From: Natronoarchaeum philippinense
GTDB lineage: Archaea > Halobacteriota > Halobacteria > Halobacteriales > Natronoarchaeaceae
Assembly (NCBI RefSeq): GCF_900215575.1
Contig: NZ_OBEJ01000001.1
Coordinates: 882,588 to 946,587, forward strand
DNA length: 64,000 bases
Reading direction: 5' to 3'
Shown: positions 63,314 to 64,000 of the stretch, one piece after another
Numbering within the stretch: position 1 is the first letter of the stretch
Layout of the letters: the number at the start of each line of letters is the position of its first letter
Position numbers and translations under genes: made by a program
Notes under the pieces: model-generated
What the model was told of the DNA's origin: nothing
Seen by the model: only the letters and a program-made list of their open reading frames with translations
Databases searched by the model: none

Positions 63314-64000
63314 ATGACCCACCAGATCGCCGTCATCCCCGGCGACGGTATCGGACAGGAAGTGACGCCCGCGGCCGTCGACGTGCTCGAAGCGGTCGAC
63401 GCCGAGTTCGAGTTCGTCGAGGGCGACGCCGGCGACGCCGTCAAGGAAGCGACCGGCGAGGCGCTGCCTCAGGAAACCCGCGATATCGCCGCCGAGTCCG
63501 ACGCCACGCTGTTCGGCGCCGCCGGCGAGACCGCCGCCGACGTGATCCTCCCGCTGCGCGAGGTCGTCGGCTCCTTCGCCAACGTCCGTCCCGCCGTCTC
63601 CTACCCCGGTCTGGACGCCGTCCAACCCGATACCGACCTCGTGTTCGTCCGGGAGAACACCGAGGGCGTCTACTCGGGCATCGAGTCGGAGATCGCCGAC
63701 GGCGTCACGACGCTGACGCGCGTGATCACCGAGGACGCCTCCCGCGAGATCGCCGAGTTCGGCTTCGACTACGCCGAGGAGAACGGCTACGACGACGTGA
63801 CGATCGCCCACAAGGCCAACGTGATGCGCACGACCGACGGCGAGTTTTTGGAGGCCGCAGAGGCCGTCGCCAAAGAGCGTGACGCCGACTACGACACCGC
63901 GCTGATGGACGCGCTGGCGATGCACCTGATCATGCATCCCGAGGATTACGGCGTGATCATCTGCCCCAATCTCGCGGGCGACGTGCTGTCTGACCTCGCG
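63314..64000 (+). CDS. leuB: 3-isopropylmalate dehydrogenase, 3'-truncated by window edge
   Basis: Oxidises and decarboxylates 3-isopropylmalate to 2-ketoisocaproate with NAD+. The first 229 residues are present, from ATG 63314 ([20 protein letters not shown]). Motifs include the substrate-binding [13 protein letters not shown], the catalytic Lys in [13 protein letters not shown], and [20 protein letters not shown] with the metal-binding Asp. The final residues ([13 protein letters not shown]) lead into the DxxSD metal motif. The frame remains open to the window's last base. leuC and leuD are upstream. Confidence 0.93.
   Translation, partial: MTHQIAVIPGDGIGQEVTPAAVDVLEAVDAEFEFVEGDAGDAVKEATGEALPQETRDIAAESDATLFGAAGETAADVILPLREVVGSFANVRPAVSYPGLDAVQPDTDLVFVRENTEGVYSGIESEIADGVTTLTRVITEDASREIAEFGFDYAEENGYDDVTIAHKANVMRTTDGEFLEAAEAVAKERDADYDTALMDALAMHLIMHPEDYGVIICPNLAGDVLSDLA

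Overview
The window is a chromosomal segment of a halophilic archaeon (class Halobacteria). The evidence is high GC with strong G/C at third positions, very acidic predicted proteins, short TATA-to-start spacings typical of leaderless archaeal transcripts, and marker genes: replication factor C large subunit, archaeal HMG-CoA synthase, diphthine synthase (dphB), an aMBF1-type factor, an AglJ-like N-glycosylation transferase and many small proteins of families confined to haloarchaea. Genus cannot be fixed by reading alone.

Layout. 1-9.3 kb: end of a TatD-related hydrolase, a DUF2150 protein, two tandem giant pilin-like surface proteins sharing both ends but not the middle, then mvaS (lipid biosynthesis) with a convergent HTH regulator. 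10-18 kb: MBL-fold and YdjM-like proteins, UspA, a methyltransferase, rfcL, and DUF308/DUF389/DUF4177 membrane or accessory proteins. 17.9-26.5 kb: metabolism and metals: glycine decarboxylase subunits gcvPA-gcvPB, nikR, a solo metal/siderophore-type binding lipoprotein behind a DtxR/IdeR-like operator, cobalamin adenosyltransferase, adenine deaminase and an MBL hydrolase. 26.7 kb holds two further iron-box-like dyads with no obvious target gene.

27.2-31.1 kb is the accessory region. A tRNA-Val(CAC) gene carries a 28-nt attachment sequence repeated exactly at 29527-29554. Between the copies lie a tyrosine integrase and an AT-rich membrane protein. Beyond the right copy are degenerate tRNA 3'-end scars with hairpins and an AT-rich P-loop ATPase.

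31.2-50.3 kb: a DMT exporter with a divergent regulator; a surface-glycan block (two GT4 glycosyltransferases, two sulfatase/alkaline-phosphatase superfamily enzymes, an arylsulfotransferase-like membrane protein, DedA and a UPF0104 membrane protein); cysE, acyl-CoA dehydrogenase, AlaX-type editing protein, aMBF1, dphB, aldehyde dehydrogenase, a GlmU-like nucleotidyltransferase and AglJ. 50.3-53.9 kb holds small haloarchaeal proteins, an RHH regulator, a VOC protein and a ferritin-like protein.

54-64 kb is the branched-chain amino-acid locus: leuA, ilvB, ilvN, ilvC, a small disordered protein, leuC, leuD, then (after an inserted zinc-finger gene, a hairpin element and an inverted membrane-protein gene) leuB, truncated by the window end. 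Two things stand out. First, leuA has a +1 frameshift in a six-G run near its 5' end. Second, a leaderless 33-codon ORF rich in Ile/Leu/Val sits between its own TATA box and ilvB, with a hairpin over its stop codon. It resembles bacterial attenuator leader peptides and is the best candidate here for an undescribed regulatory system.
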